In this document: positions 19,377 through 27,998 of the stretch, piece after piece
Layout of the letters: every line of letters starts with the position of its first letter
How positions within the stretch are numbered: the first letter of the stretch is position 1
NCBI GenBank assembly: GCA_023421075.1
Contig: JAEZUM010000053.1
Span: 58,205-122,204, forward strand
Source: Bacillota bacterium
Lineage (GTDB): Bacteria; Bacillota; Clostridia; Lachnospirales; Lachnospiraceae
Length of the DNA stretch: 64,000 nucleotides
Reading direction: 5' to 3'
Translations under genes and position numbers: made by a program
Notes under the pieces: generated by a model
What the model saw: only the letters and a program-made list of their open reading frames with translations
Database searches by the model: none
Told to the model about the DNA's origin: nothing

Positions 19377-19739
19377 TTACTTTTCCCCGATATGCTCTAA
19401 GCCTATCTCAAGAATATTCTTTACATGCTCATCCTTCAGGGAATAATATACTATCTTTCCTTCCTTACGATGCTTCACCAGCTTATCCTGACGAAGTGTT
19501 TTAAGCTGATGTGATATTGCTGACTTCGTCATATTCAGTAAGACCGCCAAATCGCAGACACACATTTCACTTCGATCCAGTGCCCATAATATCTTAATTC
19601 TTGTACTGTCCCCGAAAACTTTAAAAAAGTCCGCCAGGTCATAAAGGGTCTCTTCCGGAGGCATCGTATGCCGTACTCCCTCCACAACATCGGAATGTAT
19701 CACTTCACAATCACAGACTGCAAATTTATCTTGGCTCAT
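19377..19739 (-). CDS. cadC: ArsR/SmtB-family metal sensor repressor, CadC type
   Basis: This 120-residue winged-helix repressor should release DNA when it binds Cd, Pb or Zn. Both metal sites of the CadC group are visible. The alpha3N site has Cys9 and Cys11 near the N-terminus and Cys60/Cys62 (MCVCDLA) in the third helix. The alpha5 site has Asp103, His105, His116 and Glu119, with the expected spacing. The recognition helix lies around TKSAISHQLKTLR. It is transcribed just ahead of the ATPase and probably represses both genes through the inverted repeat at 19786-19805. A GGGAGG site precedes the ATG. Confidence 0.92.
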   Translation of the reverse strand: MSQDKFAVCDCEVIHSDVVEGVRHTMPPEETLYDLADFFKVFGDSTRIKILWALDRSEMCVCDLAVLLNMTKSAISHQLKTLRQDKLVKHRKEGKIVYYSLKDEHVKNILEIGLEHIGEK

Positions 19740-19785
19740 TATTAATCCTCCCTTCTGGGTGCTACTTCTTCTATATCAGTTGCAT

Positions 19786-19805
19786 AGTTGAGTAATTGTT
19801 CAACT
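19786..19805 (-). promoter_or_regulatory. Candidate CadC operator
   Basis: The sequence agttga-8 bases-tcaact is an inverted repeat 46 bases upstream of the repressor start. ArsR/CadC repressors bind TTGA/TCAA-type inverted repeats that overlap their own promoters, so position and form fit. The assignment is inferred. Confidence 0.55.
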
Positions 19806-19990
19806 GTTTGATTGTATTATATTCCAGTTTTAATTAAAATGCAACTTGTTTTTATTATTCTTCAAAAGATATATGCTTGTAAATAAAATCTTTTCATTAT
19901 ATAATATATCATACTTATTTGATATGAAAACTAGGCATTATCGCAATAAGTAAATAATCGATATAATTCAGTTTATGTAAGGAGTGTATT

Positions 19991-20836
19991 ATGGATCAGC
20001 TGAAAGAAAAATATGAAGATTTACTGGAATTATTAAGAAGCTATCAAAGTGCTGCTGTTGCATTCTCCGGCGGTGTAGATTCCACCTTTTTATTAAATGC
20101 CGCAAAGGAAGCCCTAGGTGATAAAGTAATCGCGGTCACTGCTCGTTCGCTTAGCTTTCCCACCAGAGAATTGAACGAAGCAAAGAACTTCGCCGGCCAT
20201 ATCAATGTAGAACATCTCGTGGTTGATTCGGAGGAATTGGATATAGACGGTTTCTCACAGAATCCGAAGAACCGATGTTATCTGTGTAAATCTGAACTTT
20301 TCACTAAGATTACTGAGATTGCGAAAGGTAGAAATATAAATGTGGTTCTGGAAGCATCCAACAACGATGATAACGGGGATTACCGACCTGGCTTAATTGC
20401 GGTACAGGAATTAGGGATCCAGAGTCCACTTCGTCAAATCGGATTTACGAAAGATGAGGTCCGCTTGATATCAAAGGCACAAAATCTTCCCACCTGGAAC
20501 AAGCCTTCCTTTGCCTGCTTATCCTCTCGCTTTCCATACGGTGAAAGTATTACTCCTGAGCGTTTAATTATGATAGATAAAGCGGAACAGTTTCTATTGG
20601 ATCTCGGTATCTGGCAGGTCAGAGTACGCATTCATAACAATCTTGCCCGTATTGAAACGGATGAAAACGGATTTAAACTCCTACTGGATTCCCAGACGCG
20701 TAATCGAGTATATGAGGAACTGCGTAAAATCGGTTTCACCTATATCTCACTCGATCTGAAAGGCTACCGAACCGGCAGTATGAATGAAACATTAAGTTCG
20801 TCTGAGCTTCAATATGGAACCGCGAACCAGCAATAA
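19991..20836 (+). CDS. larE: LarE-family ATP-dependent sulfur transferase
   Basis: LarE makes part of the nickel-pincer cofactor of lactate racemase by adenylating a pyridinium biscarboxylate precursor and adding sulfur. The 281 residues show the PP-loop SGGVDS (26-31), the Cys-containing NRCYLCK (Cys96, Cys99), and KPSFACLSSRFPYG with Cys176. Cys176 has the same number as the sulfur-donor cysteine of the Lactobacillus plantarum enzyme. The other two cysteines suggest the [4Fe-4S] type described for Thermotoga LarE. AAGGAG lies six bases from the ATG. It is one of few plus-strand genes here; larA, larB and larC are absent from the window, so its target enzyme is unknown. Confidence 0.85.
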   Translation: MDQLKEKYEDLLELLRSYQSAAVAFSGGVDSTFLLNAAKEALGDKVIAVTARSLSFPTRELNEAKNFAGHINVEHLVVDSEELDIDGFSQNPKNRCYLCKSELFTKITEIAKGRNINVVLEASNNDDNGDYRPGLIAVQELGIQSPLRQIGFTKDEVRLISKAQNLPTWNKPSFACLSSRFPYGESITPERLIMIDKAEQFLLDLGIWQVRVRIHNNLARIETDENGFKLLLDSQTRNRVYEELRKIGFTYISLDLKGYRTGSMNETLSSSELQYGTANQQ

Positions 20837-20956
20837 GCTAATAAAATACAGAATTTTAACATGATCTTGGCTTACATCGTTGGGGACGCGTTAATAAGTA
20901 TCATGAATTGGCAATTCTCACTTATACTACAGAACAGGAAGTAATAATAATATCTT

Positions 20957-20995
20957 AAAAAGGCCGGGTATCGCACTTTATGTACGAACCCGGCT
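20957..20995 (-). terminator. Terminator between larE and the MATE gene, best on the minus strand
   Basis: A GC-rich stem (20963-20969 with 20988-20994) is flanked by five A residues on the left, giving a U tract after the MATE gene on the minus strand. On the plus strand the U tract is weak, but the hairpin could also serve larE. Confidence 0.68.
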
Positions 20996-21019
20996 ATTGT
21001 ATTGGATCTATTTTTAGTA

Positions 21020-22345
21020 TTACATCACTGAAATATTACGATATTTTTCTTTCATAAATCTCATCACAAAGAAAACAGATCGGAACAACCAGTCAATTGT
21101 CATGGCAATCCATATTCCTAAGACTCCAAGTTCGAATACAATTGCAAGTATATAGCTCAAAGCAATTCTCCAAGCCCACATAGAAAGCATTGATATCCAC
21201 ATCGTAAATTTCACATCATTTGCAGCTCTTAAGGCATTCGGCAGCGTAAAGGATAACGGCCAGATTAAGGATGCTAAAATACAGTGATATATCATCAAAT
21301 CGGTAGCAATCTTTGCGGTCTGCTCCGTTAAGTCGTAAAGCTTCAGGATTGTTGGTATACTAAATATCAGAAGCAGATTAATAACCGCCATGAATATATA
21401 AGCAATACGCATCAAACGAAAGGTATAACGCTTGACAGAATCAAATTCACGAGCGCCAATGCATCGTCCTACCACGGTAATCAACGCAAGACCGATTGCT
21501 GATCCGGGCAGAACACCCAAGCCTCCTACCGTTCCTGCCACCGCATTCGCTGTTATTGCAGACGTGCCAAGCCCTGCTACAATTCCCTGTACCAATATCT
21601 TACCGATCTGGAATGCACTATTCTCCAGACCATTGGGTATTCCTATCTGAAGAATTCTCTTTATCATAACCATATTAATTCGAAATGTATGCAAAGGTTC
21701 TAAGTGGATGATATGCTTCTTATTCTTAAGCAATAGATACATCGCTGCCGCTGCAAAAATTCTTGAAATCAGAGTAGCAATCGCTGCTCCGGAGACACCC
21801 ATATCTAAACCAAAAATTAATATTACATTTCCCACAATATGAATCAGGTTCATAATGAACGCGATCGTCATCGATACCTTAGAGTTACCCATGGAACGGA
21901 ATAAGGCAGCGCAGGCATTGTATACTGCCATAAATGGAAATGAAATGGCCGAATAGAAAAGATAGGTTCTTGCATTACTCATAACATCACTGCTGACATT
22001 ACCGAACAATAGAATCAAAACTCCATCCCCGAAAAGCAGAGCAGATACCATCAGTATCAAGGATAAAGCTATGATAGCCATCAGTAGCTGTTCTCCGGCT
22101 TTACAAGCTGCCTTCTCATTCTTCTGACCAAGAAACTGGGCAGAAACAACTGCTCCACCCGTTGCCATCGCACCAAAGAGTCCGATTAACAGAATATTCA
22201 ACGTATCCACTAAGGATACGCCGGAAACCGCCGCTTCTCCTACTCTCGCCACCATCATACTGTCAGCCATACCGACTGTAACCACCAGCAACTGTTCAAT
22301 GATCAATGGAATAATCAACTTCATTAAATCTTTTTTTGTAAACAT
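21020..22345 (-). CDS. MATE-family multidrug/toxin efflux protein
   Basis: The 441 residues form two homologous halves of six hydrophobic helices each, as in MATE antiporters that export cationic drugs or metabolites in exchange for Na+ or H+. The opening LIIPLIIEQLLVVTVGMADSMMV and the later GSAIGLALITVVGRCIG are typical of the group. Substrate cannot be read from sequence. It stands alone on its strand, with a hairpin 54 bases upstream that could be an attenuator or the terminator of the preceding gene. Confidence 0.9.
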   Translation of the reverse strand: MFTKKDLMKLIIPLIIEQLLVVTVGMADSMMVARVGEAAVSGVSLVDTLNILLIGLFGAMATGGAVVSAQFLGQKNEKAACKAGEQLLMAIIALSLILMVSALLFGDGVLILLFGNVSSDVMSNARTYLFYSAISFPFMAVYNACAALFRSMGNSKVSMTIAFIMNLIHIVGNVILIFGLDMGVSGAAIATLISRIFAAAAMYLLLKNKKHIIHLEPLHTFRINMVMIKRILQIGIPNGLENSAFQIGKILVQGIVAGLGTSAITANAVAGTVGGLGVLPGSAIGLALITVVGRCIGAREFDSVKRYTFRLMRIAYIFMAVINLLLIFSIPTILKLYDLTEQTAKIATDLMIYHCILASLIWPLSFTLPNALRAANDVKFTMWISMLSMWAWRIALSYILAIVFELGVLGIWIAMTIDWLFRSVFFVMRFMKEKYRNISVM

Positions 22346-22398
22346 GCTATCGCCTCTATGTAATCAAATTCATCGGAAGAAACCTGTGTAAATACAAA

Positions 22399-22432
22399 GG
22401 GGGCTACCTCTCTTCTCCAGTAGGTCGCCCCC
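22399..22432 (-). terminator. GC-rich hairpin upstream of the MATE gene
   Basis: Arms 22399-22409 and 22422-22432 pair over 11 positions with one mismatch. The minus strand continues CCCCCTTTGTATTT, a weak terminator for the gene ending at 22570. Since it also lies in the likely leader of the MATE gene, attenuation is possible; no anti-terminator arm was identified. Confidence 0.45.
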
Positions 22433-22569
22433 ATATTATCATTATTTCTTCAATGTACTATAAATTTCATACCTTATTTTAAGCATAAGTCTAACATAGT
22501 CATTTCGCAAAAGCAAGTTTGATTATTTTCCACGAAAATTTTAGTAGCTTGACAACCACCAATCTTCGC

Positions 22570-23304
22570 TTATTGAATTACTACATTCTGTTCTCCGCCA
22601 TTCATTCTCTGACCGGACACCTCCAGATAGAAAGCCGCAGTTGCTGCACTTACATAGGGTCCCAACCACAGAAAACCAATACCACAGGATAAAACGCTGA
22701 GCAAGGCCCATCCGATGAAGCTTAGGTGGAGACAGAAAAGACGTCCCTTATTGCCCTGCATCATAGCTTTGGATTGTCTGATTGCTTCCATGATGTCAAT
22801 GGAAGGATTATCATTCATGATATAAAATGCCATTGAGTAACGATAAGAAGCTATGATACCCGGTATGATCAATAATAATGACCATAAAAATATAAATATC
22901 GATGTAACAATACGTAGACCGAATGCTTTACCAAATAAGTTAAACTGGGAAAACAGATCAGAAAATTGAGGATTCGTTCCATTAATCAGGTTCTTATTAA
23001 AACGGCAATATCCAAGTTCTATTACACCGCCGATAATAAACGTAACCAATCCCCATAATAAAATGATTGATATAACACCGACAAATGCGATTAAGAAGGC
23101 TTTGCCCCAACCGGTAGATAACAGATCCCCTATACCATTATAACTACCGTTACCATTACCGCCTCTGCCTCCGCCTCCGCCTCCGCTTCCTCCGACACTA
23201 CCGGCACCTAACAGAGCAGCTACAAAGCCTGTTCCGACAGCAAGCGCCCATTTACCACGGAGTGCTTCGCGTGCAATTCTACGAAAGTCCTCTGCATATA
23301 ACAT
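22570..23304 (-). CDS. DUF975-family integral membrane protein
   Basis: The 244 residues begin MLYAEDFRRIAREALRGKW, the conserved start of DUF975 proteins, followed by about five hydrophobic helices. Between the first two helices is an unusual glycine-rich loop (GGSGGGGGGRGGNGNG). I start it at 23304, eight bases from GGGAGG (23313-23318); an upstream in-frame ATG at 23346 has no such site. The function of the family is not established. The neighbour at 23416-24237 is another multi-pass membrane protein on the same strand, so they may act together. Confidence 0.75.
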   Translation of the reverse strand: MLYAEDFRRIAREALRGKWALAVGTGFVAALLGAGSVGGSGGGGGGRGGNGNGSYNGIGDLLSTGWGKAFLIAFVGVISIILLWGLVTFIIGGVIELGYCRFNKNLINGTNPQFSDLFSQFNLFGKAFGLRIVTSIFIFLWSLLLIIPGIIASYRYSMAFYIMNDNPSIDIMEAIRQSKAMMQGNKGRLFCLHLSFIGWALLSVLSCGIGFLWLGPYVSAATAAFYLEVSGQRMNGGEQNVVIQ

Positions 23305-23415
23305 TTTTATTACCTCCCATTTATACGTTAATTTATAATTTATCAAACAGCAACATCATAATACCTTATCTTGCTGTAGATATCAATATGATTACCCCTA
23401 TTCTAATCATTCTAA

Positions 23416-24237
23416 TCAAGGATTAATATTTCCATCCGGCTGCTGTAAGATTGTGATCAACCCGATTTTGTATTCATGATAAACAATAAATAGATAAATA
23501 TTATAGATCATCGAGGTAAGAGCCATAATTCCAAGTAAGATGAAGTATTCAACGGAAAATAACGTCCCTCTCAGGATATGAGAATAATTCAAAATAGAAT
23601 AGATTACCTGCGGTAAGATCAGAATTATTGATACAATAAGCAATCTAAAGTAATTCTTTGCGCCAGCCTTCGCACCGAATTTCAGGCTTCGCATGATACT
23701 GGTATCTTCAAGGAACATAGCCGGTAACCAAAGTGCTACGAAAGGCGTCGGAATCAGAACCAGTATTAGAGTGACCAACATAATCACCATAGTCATAATA
23801 TAGATCGAATTCGTACCGTTAGCAACAGCCATAATCGTGAAGGGAATTGATAATAATCCTAGGAGTATAGATCCAACGATCACAACAGCACCAGTTAATA
23901 ATGCACTTAATAGTACTCTTCCAAAATAATTCTTAATTCCGTCCAGAAAGTAAAAAAGCTTCGTCTTTCCTGACAATACTGCCTCTCTTGTCATACCGCC
24001 ATAACCCGATATAAAGAACAGACTGAGAATAAATATCAGTGCTACAGCAATCAGCATATTCCTCATAGTGACCATATATAAGGAGTAATCAAATACTCCG
24101 CCCTGAGTATAGGTTCCTACACCAAAGCTCTTCGGATAAAGAAAGTAGATGAGTAGGATACTGAATACCAAGTAGATCGTATAACAAATGACGATAAGTG
24201 GATTCGTTTTGATCAATTGTAATGTTTTCTTTAACAT
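23416..24237 (-). CDS. Multi-pass membrane protein of unknown function
   Basis: The 273 residues contain about six hydrophobic segments (for example IVICYTIYLVFSILLIYFLY) separated by short loops, and no catalytic motif I recognise. The layout (KTLQLIKTNPL opening, helix pairs, a DTSIMRSLKFG loop) resembles the DUF975-like neighbour, so the two may be distant relatives. The start at 24237 is chosen because GGGGGG lies six bases upstream; a longer frame to 24279 lacks a site. It is 111 bases upstream of the DUF975 gene with no terminator visible. Confidence 0.6.
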   Translation of the reverse strand: MLKKTLQLIKTNPLIVICYTIYLVFSILLIYFLYPKSFGVGTYTQGGVFDYSLYMVTMRNMLIAVALIFILSLFFISGYGGMTREAVLSGKTKLFYFLDGIKNYFGRVLLSALLTGAVVIVGSILLGLLSIPFTIMAVANGTNSIYIMTMVIMLVTLILVLIPTPFVALWLPAMFLEDTSIMRSLKFGAKAGAKNYFRLLIVSIILILPQVIYSILNYSHILRGTLFSVEYFILLGIMALTSMIYNIYLFIVYHEYKIGLITILQQPDGNINP

Positions 24238-24451
24238 TGTTGTCCCCCCGTTATGGCTTATGATTGAATAGCTCGACATTTATATTAAGTTTATCACATG
24301 AAATTCCATTTTTCAACATTAATTCCATAATCATCCAGTATGCTGTTTATCTCCTGAAATTAATATGCTATACTATTTACGATACACCAAACGCAACTTA
24401 ATAATATCATATGTGAATAACAGGACAAATATTAACTTGGGAGTCTTTCTT

Positions 24452-24630
24452 ATGAAAATAAAAACCATTTATCAATGCACATATTGCAATAGTACTAACA
24501 TCGGAGTTGGTTATCAAATTGGACAGGGACAGCTTTTTGCCCGCACTATAACGGAGATGCAAAGGAAGCCTTGAGAACTCTTGTCGGAAAGTATATGAAT
24601 GAGAAGGACTTCAAAAGCTTCTGCAAATAA
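24452..24630 (+). pseudogene. Frameshifted small Cys-rich protein gene
   Basis: From the ATG at 24452 (GGGAG about nine bases upstream) the frame reads MKIKTIYQCTYCNSTNIGVG and on to GQGQLF. At a run of five T residues near 24535-24539 it shifts into a useless frame that stops soon after. One extra base at the T run would restore a 59-residue protein that continues CPHYNGDAKEALRTL and ends KSFCK at 24630. The C-x-x-C near the start and the later Cys residues suggest a small zinc ribbon. It could be a recent pseudogene, a sequencing error, or, less likely, a programmed frameshift. The 24238-24451 stretch upstream shows no gene. Confidence 0.5.
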
Positions 24631-24640
24631 AAAACTAAGA

Positions 24641-24690
24641 AAAAGTTCCTTCTATCCATCATTGACCACAAAGGATAGAAGGAACTTTCA
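24641..24690. terminator. Bidirectional terminator between convergent genes
   Basis: A perfect 16-bp stem (24642-24657 with 24673-24688) lies between the plus-strand small gene and the minus-strand GH106-like gene. On the minus strand it is followed by five T residues; on the plus strand the stem ends in TTT. Confidence 0.75.
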
Positions 24691-24757
24691 ATATGTTATT
24701 AGAAAGGTCGTGATGTGTGCACACTATTGTTCTTTCAATAGACCTGGTGACACAATC

Positions 24758-27700
24758 TTAATTAGGTCTTATGGTAACCCTTGGACTAACCAATATTCCT
24801 GTCTTCTTAAGCTGATATTCATAAGCCCAAGCTGCTCCTTCTGATCTCCAGGCATCCGGTCCGATCCAGTGCTCTGTGTGATTACAATTGTGAATCGGTC
24901 CGAAAGTATTCACGCGATTACCAAAAGCGGTTATACTGATCACATGCCTTCCTTCCTCTACCTCACCAAGCTCCAATGAGTAAGGCGAAAAAGCAATATA
25001 CCCCTTCTCCTCACCATCCAAAGCGACCTTTATCACCGGACATCGAAATTGTGTGATTTCTAGCTTAAGTTTTCCTTTCACTGTCTCGACCGGCAAATCA
25101 TAAGTAATATTGGCACCATAGAAGGGTAAACCCTGCGAGCAGACATCACCAAAGGCCAGATCCATAACCGGTGGTTGTATCATTGTATTGCGACCGGCGA
25201 CTTGAACCGAGAAATCTCCCAGCAGATATAGGTATTCCACATCTTGAAAGGCGTGATATGGAATGATAACCTCCAAGATATTATCTCCCCGATTAATCTC
25301 CGGCAGACGGATTGTCTTAATATCACGGTCGGTATACCAGCCTGTTATTTTACACGGAACATCCATATCGTTCAACTTCACCCTCACCTCTTCAGCAGCC
25401 TCAAGCGCTAGGGACGGAAAAGGAACCTTACACTCCGAATAGATAGGAAACCGAAGTGCTAATTGATGCTCGGGAGCAGGCTTATCCTTTCTGAGCCAGG
25501 GCTGTGCATAGGCTTCGGTACGTATCGGATAACCAAGCTGTCTGCGAAACTGATTGTCGATATGAAGAAGTTCCTCCTCCTGCTGCCATGGACCGTCGTC
25601 AAAACGATACCATGCTTTATCAAGAACAAGTACATTCGGTTCAGAAAGCTTCACTGCAAGCTTGGTGGGGTAACCTATCATTACTTGATTAGACATTCCC
25701 TGACCATTCGTTGCGTTCATCTCCGGCTGATTCCTTTCCTCGCCTAAGGATAAACTCTGGCTATCTTCTTCTGAGGAAGCCCGGTATAAAGTTTGCACCG
25801 GTTCCTTTGCCTCCAGATAATACAGCAGGGAATCATGGTCATAGACTGTCTCATTAACAAAGGTCTTCCCCTCTGAACAGATGGACTCACAGGGGTAAAT
25901 CTCACCGGTAAAGGGATCATACTTTGTAATCTTCCAGCTTCCTTCGATGCGGATAACAAGTTCTTCTCGCTTCGGAAGATCAGGATTAGGCATCTTCTCC
26001 GAGTGGGAAAGGAACAACCAACGGCTATCACCGTCGGATCTTACCTGATACAGCATATTATCGGTTCGCATTCCCTGTGCATTACGAACATCTACACTGC
26101 GATATGGGATAAGACTCTTCAAAATTTCATTTTCATTAAATTCAATCCGGGTACAATCCGTAATAAAATCCTCTATTTCTATCGATCTGACTGCATCAAT
26201 ATGGGTCGGTATCTTGCCTGTAAAAACCACCTTGCCACCTCGTTTCACGAATGTCCGGAGACGCTCCATGGTGGTTTTACGAAGCGTAACACAATTAGGA
26301 ACAAGGATTACCTCATATTCCATTGCACCGACCACAAAGCCTTCTGCCAAGTCTGGCGCATCATCGCTCTGAAGCTGTGGTAATAAGGATTCCGCGATAA
26401 AATCAAAGTCGATCAATCCATATAATAACCAACGCACCAATTGCTGAAAGTTACAATCCATTTCCTTACGAATTCCTTTGGTATGCTCTCTGGTTCCCCA
26501 GTATAGCCAATAGGATTCAACCGGATGTATGACACCAACCTTCACCATAGCTTTCCCGCGGGTCATAGCCGTATTAATTCTGGCGAAATAATTCTCCAAG
26601 TGAGAATATTCCTGATACCAGGGAGACTGATATCCGATTGATGCAGGATAATCTCTTTTTGCTTCCCCTGCCATGGATGTCCAGGTCAGATGAGGTACAC
26701 GGACCGTGACACCAAGGGCAGCTTGCCAGTCTCCGGCTAATTTATGCCCCCTGAAATCAAAATCCCAATTCGTAACACCATATATCTCGCTTAATACCCC
26801 CGGGCAACCATATTGATGTGCCGCACTCTGTGCCTGTTTCGCCGTCGTTAATTCTCTTCGGTCACAGAGCATATCAATTCCCGGAAGGCCAAAGGATCGG
26901 TAGGAACGCATGGCTTCGCCCAATGATGAGGTCTGAGAATATAAAGTGGGCTCCTGCATCATATGTCCAGCCAACATAATATTATGTTCCTTACACCACT
27001 GACCGACCGTATCTGCAAAGGCTTGCGCAAAGCGCTCACATACATGGTCGTGATAATGATAGCGATGGGTCGATATCTCTAACCCGGGGAGATCCCAGAA
27101 TATCTCAGGAAGATGTTCGAGAAAGGAGTCTCCGTAGCTCCTCGTATAACTTTCTTCAAAATCATCCGTATAGGGTATTGTTAAGGTCAACTTATCCTCA
27201 GCAAAACCAAGCATCGTCTTTGGTGAGAATTGAGGCTCATCGGTAAAGATCGAGGGAATGCTGCTGCCAAAGCTATTCCCCAACTTACGATAATATGTTT
27301 CATGCGTCACTTCGAGGAAACGTTTCACGGCAGAGGAATCCAGGGTATTGAGATATGCTTCATTGTTAAACCAGGCATTATTCCCGGATAACTCAAGATA
27401 TGCATACCATGCATCATACCCAGTCCTGCAATCCTGATCCTTTTCGATCCTGCGATAATCTGCAAGAAAACCCTGTTTTAGCAAAACTTCATATTTGGCG
27501 AGAAAACTTCGATTATTACTCCTCACTGCCTTCGCGGATGAGTCCAGAGAACACTCCTCATTGCTATAATCCTCTGATAGCTCGTCCGTTGAGAATACCA
27601 GAAAGCGTAATCGGTACTTCTTGTCCTTCGTCACCAACCCTCCCGCAGCTCCGGAGGGCCAACGATCTTCATCGTATAGCCAGGTTAACATATCCTTATC

Positions 27701-27952
27701 CTTGGCATACTCGTGGGTGTATTGAACCAGTTCCATAAATTCTTCACCCAGATAGGGGACATCCAAGCCGGTTCTGGAATGGATATGTACTCCTCCCATT
27801 CCCATTTCCTTCAGTTCTGACAGTGTATTCTCTATTTGTGTCTTAGTTATCTTCGTATTCCATGCCCAGAAAGGGGTTCCACGATACTCCTTACCGGGAT
27901 TTTGGAACAACTCATTCTCCAGTTTTATCTCATTACTTCTCGGATATAACAC
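24758..27952 (-). CDS. Large GH106-like glycoside hydrolase family protein
   Basis: The 1064-residue protein has no signal peptide, so it is probably cytoplasmic. The N-terminal part holds segments typical of the rhamnosidase-like Glyco_hydro_106 group: NPGKEYRGTPFWAWN, GMGGVHIHSRTGL, WLYDEDRWPSGAAGG and FTDEPQFSP, with the acidic residues expected of a retaining or inverting hydrolase barrel. The C-terminal part is rich in beta strands and resembles sugar-binding sandwiches. I start it at a GTG (27952), six bases from GAGGTG; a longer frame runs into the end of the GH130 gene. It is the last gene of the carbohydrate locus, 46 bases after GH130. Substrate unknown. Confidence 0.72.
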   Translation of the reverse strand: MLYPRSNEIKLENELFQNPGKEYRGTPFWAWNTKITKTQIENTLSELKEMGMGGVHIHSRTGLDVPYLGEEFMELVQYTHEYAKDKDMLTWLYDEDRWPSGAAGGLVTKDKKYRLRFLVFSTDELSEDYSNEECSLDSSAKAVRSNNRSFLAKYEVLLKQGFLADYRRIEKDQDCRTGYDAWYAYLELSGNNAWFNNEAYLNTLDSSAVKRFLEVTHETYYRKLGNSFGSSIPSIFTDEPQFSPKTMLGFAEDKLTLTIPYTDDFEESYTRSYGDSFLEHLPEIFWDLPGLEISTHRYHYHDHVCERFAQAFADTVGQWCKEHNIMLAGHMMQEPTLYSQTSSLGEAMRSYRSFGLPGIDMLCDRRELTTAKQAQSAAHQYGCPGVLSEIYGVTNWDFDFRGHKLAGDWQAALGVTVRVPHLTWTSMAGEAKRDYPASIGYQSPWYQEYSHLENYFARINTAMTRGKAMVKVGVIHPVESYWLYWGTREHTKGIRKEMDCNFQQLVRWLLYGLIDFDFIAESLLPQLQSDDAPDLAEGFVVGAMEYEVILVPNCVTLRKTTMERLRTFVKRGGKVVFTGKIPTHIDAVRSIEIEDFITDCTRIEFNENEILKSLIPYRSVDVRNAQGMRTDNMLYQVRSDGDSRWLFLSHSEKMPNPDLPKREELVIRIEGSWKITKYDPFTGEIYPCESICSEGKTFVNETVYDHDSLLYYLEAKEPVQTLYRASSEEDSQSLSLGEERNQPEMNATNGQGMSNQVMIGYPTKLAVKLSEPNVLVLDKAWYRFDDGPWQQEEELLHIDNQFRRQLGYPIRTEAYAQPWLRKDKPAPEHQLALRFPIYSECKVPFPSLALEAAEEVRVKLNDMDVPCKITGWYTDRDIKTIRLPEINRGDNILEVIIPYHAFQDVEYLYLLGDFSVQVAGRNTMIQPPVMDLAFGDVCSQGLPFYGANITYDLPVETVKGKLKLEITQFRCPVIKVALDGEEKGYIAFSPYSLELGEVEEGRHVISITAFGNRVNTFGPIHNCNHTEHWIGPDAWRSEGAAWAYEYQLKKTGILVSPRVTIRPN

Positions 27953-27998
27953 AATGAACACCTCTATCTCTCTATTACAATTTCGGTATGGTTTATGC

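Noticed and set aside
22399..22432. Riboswitch upstream of the MATE gene
   Set aside because: Only one hairpin is present and I see no guanidine, purine or other known aptamer core.
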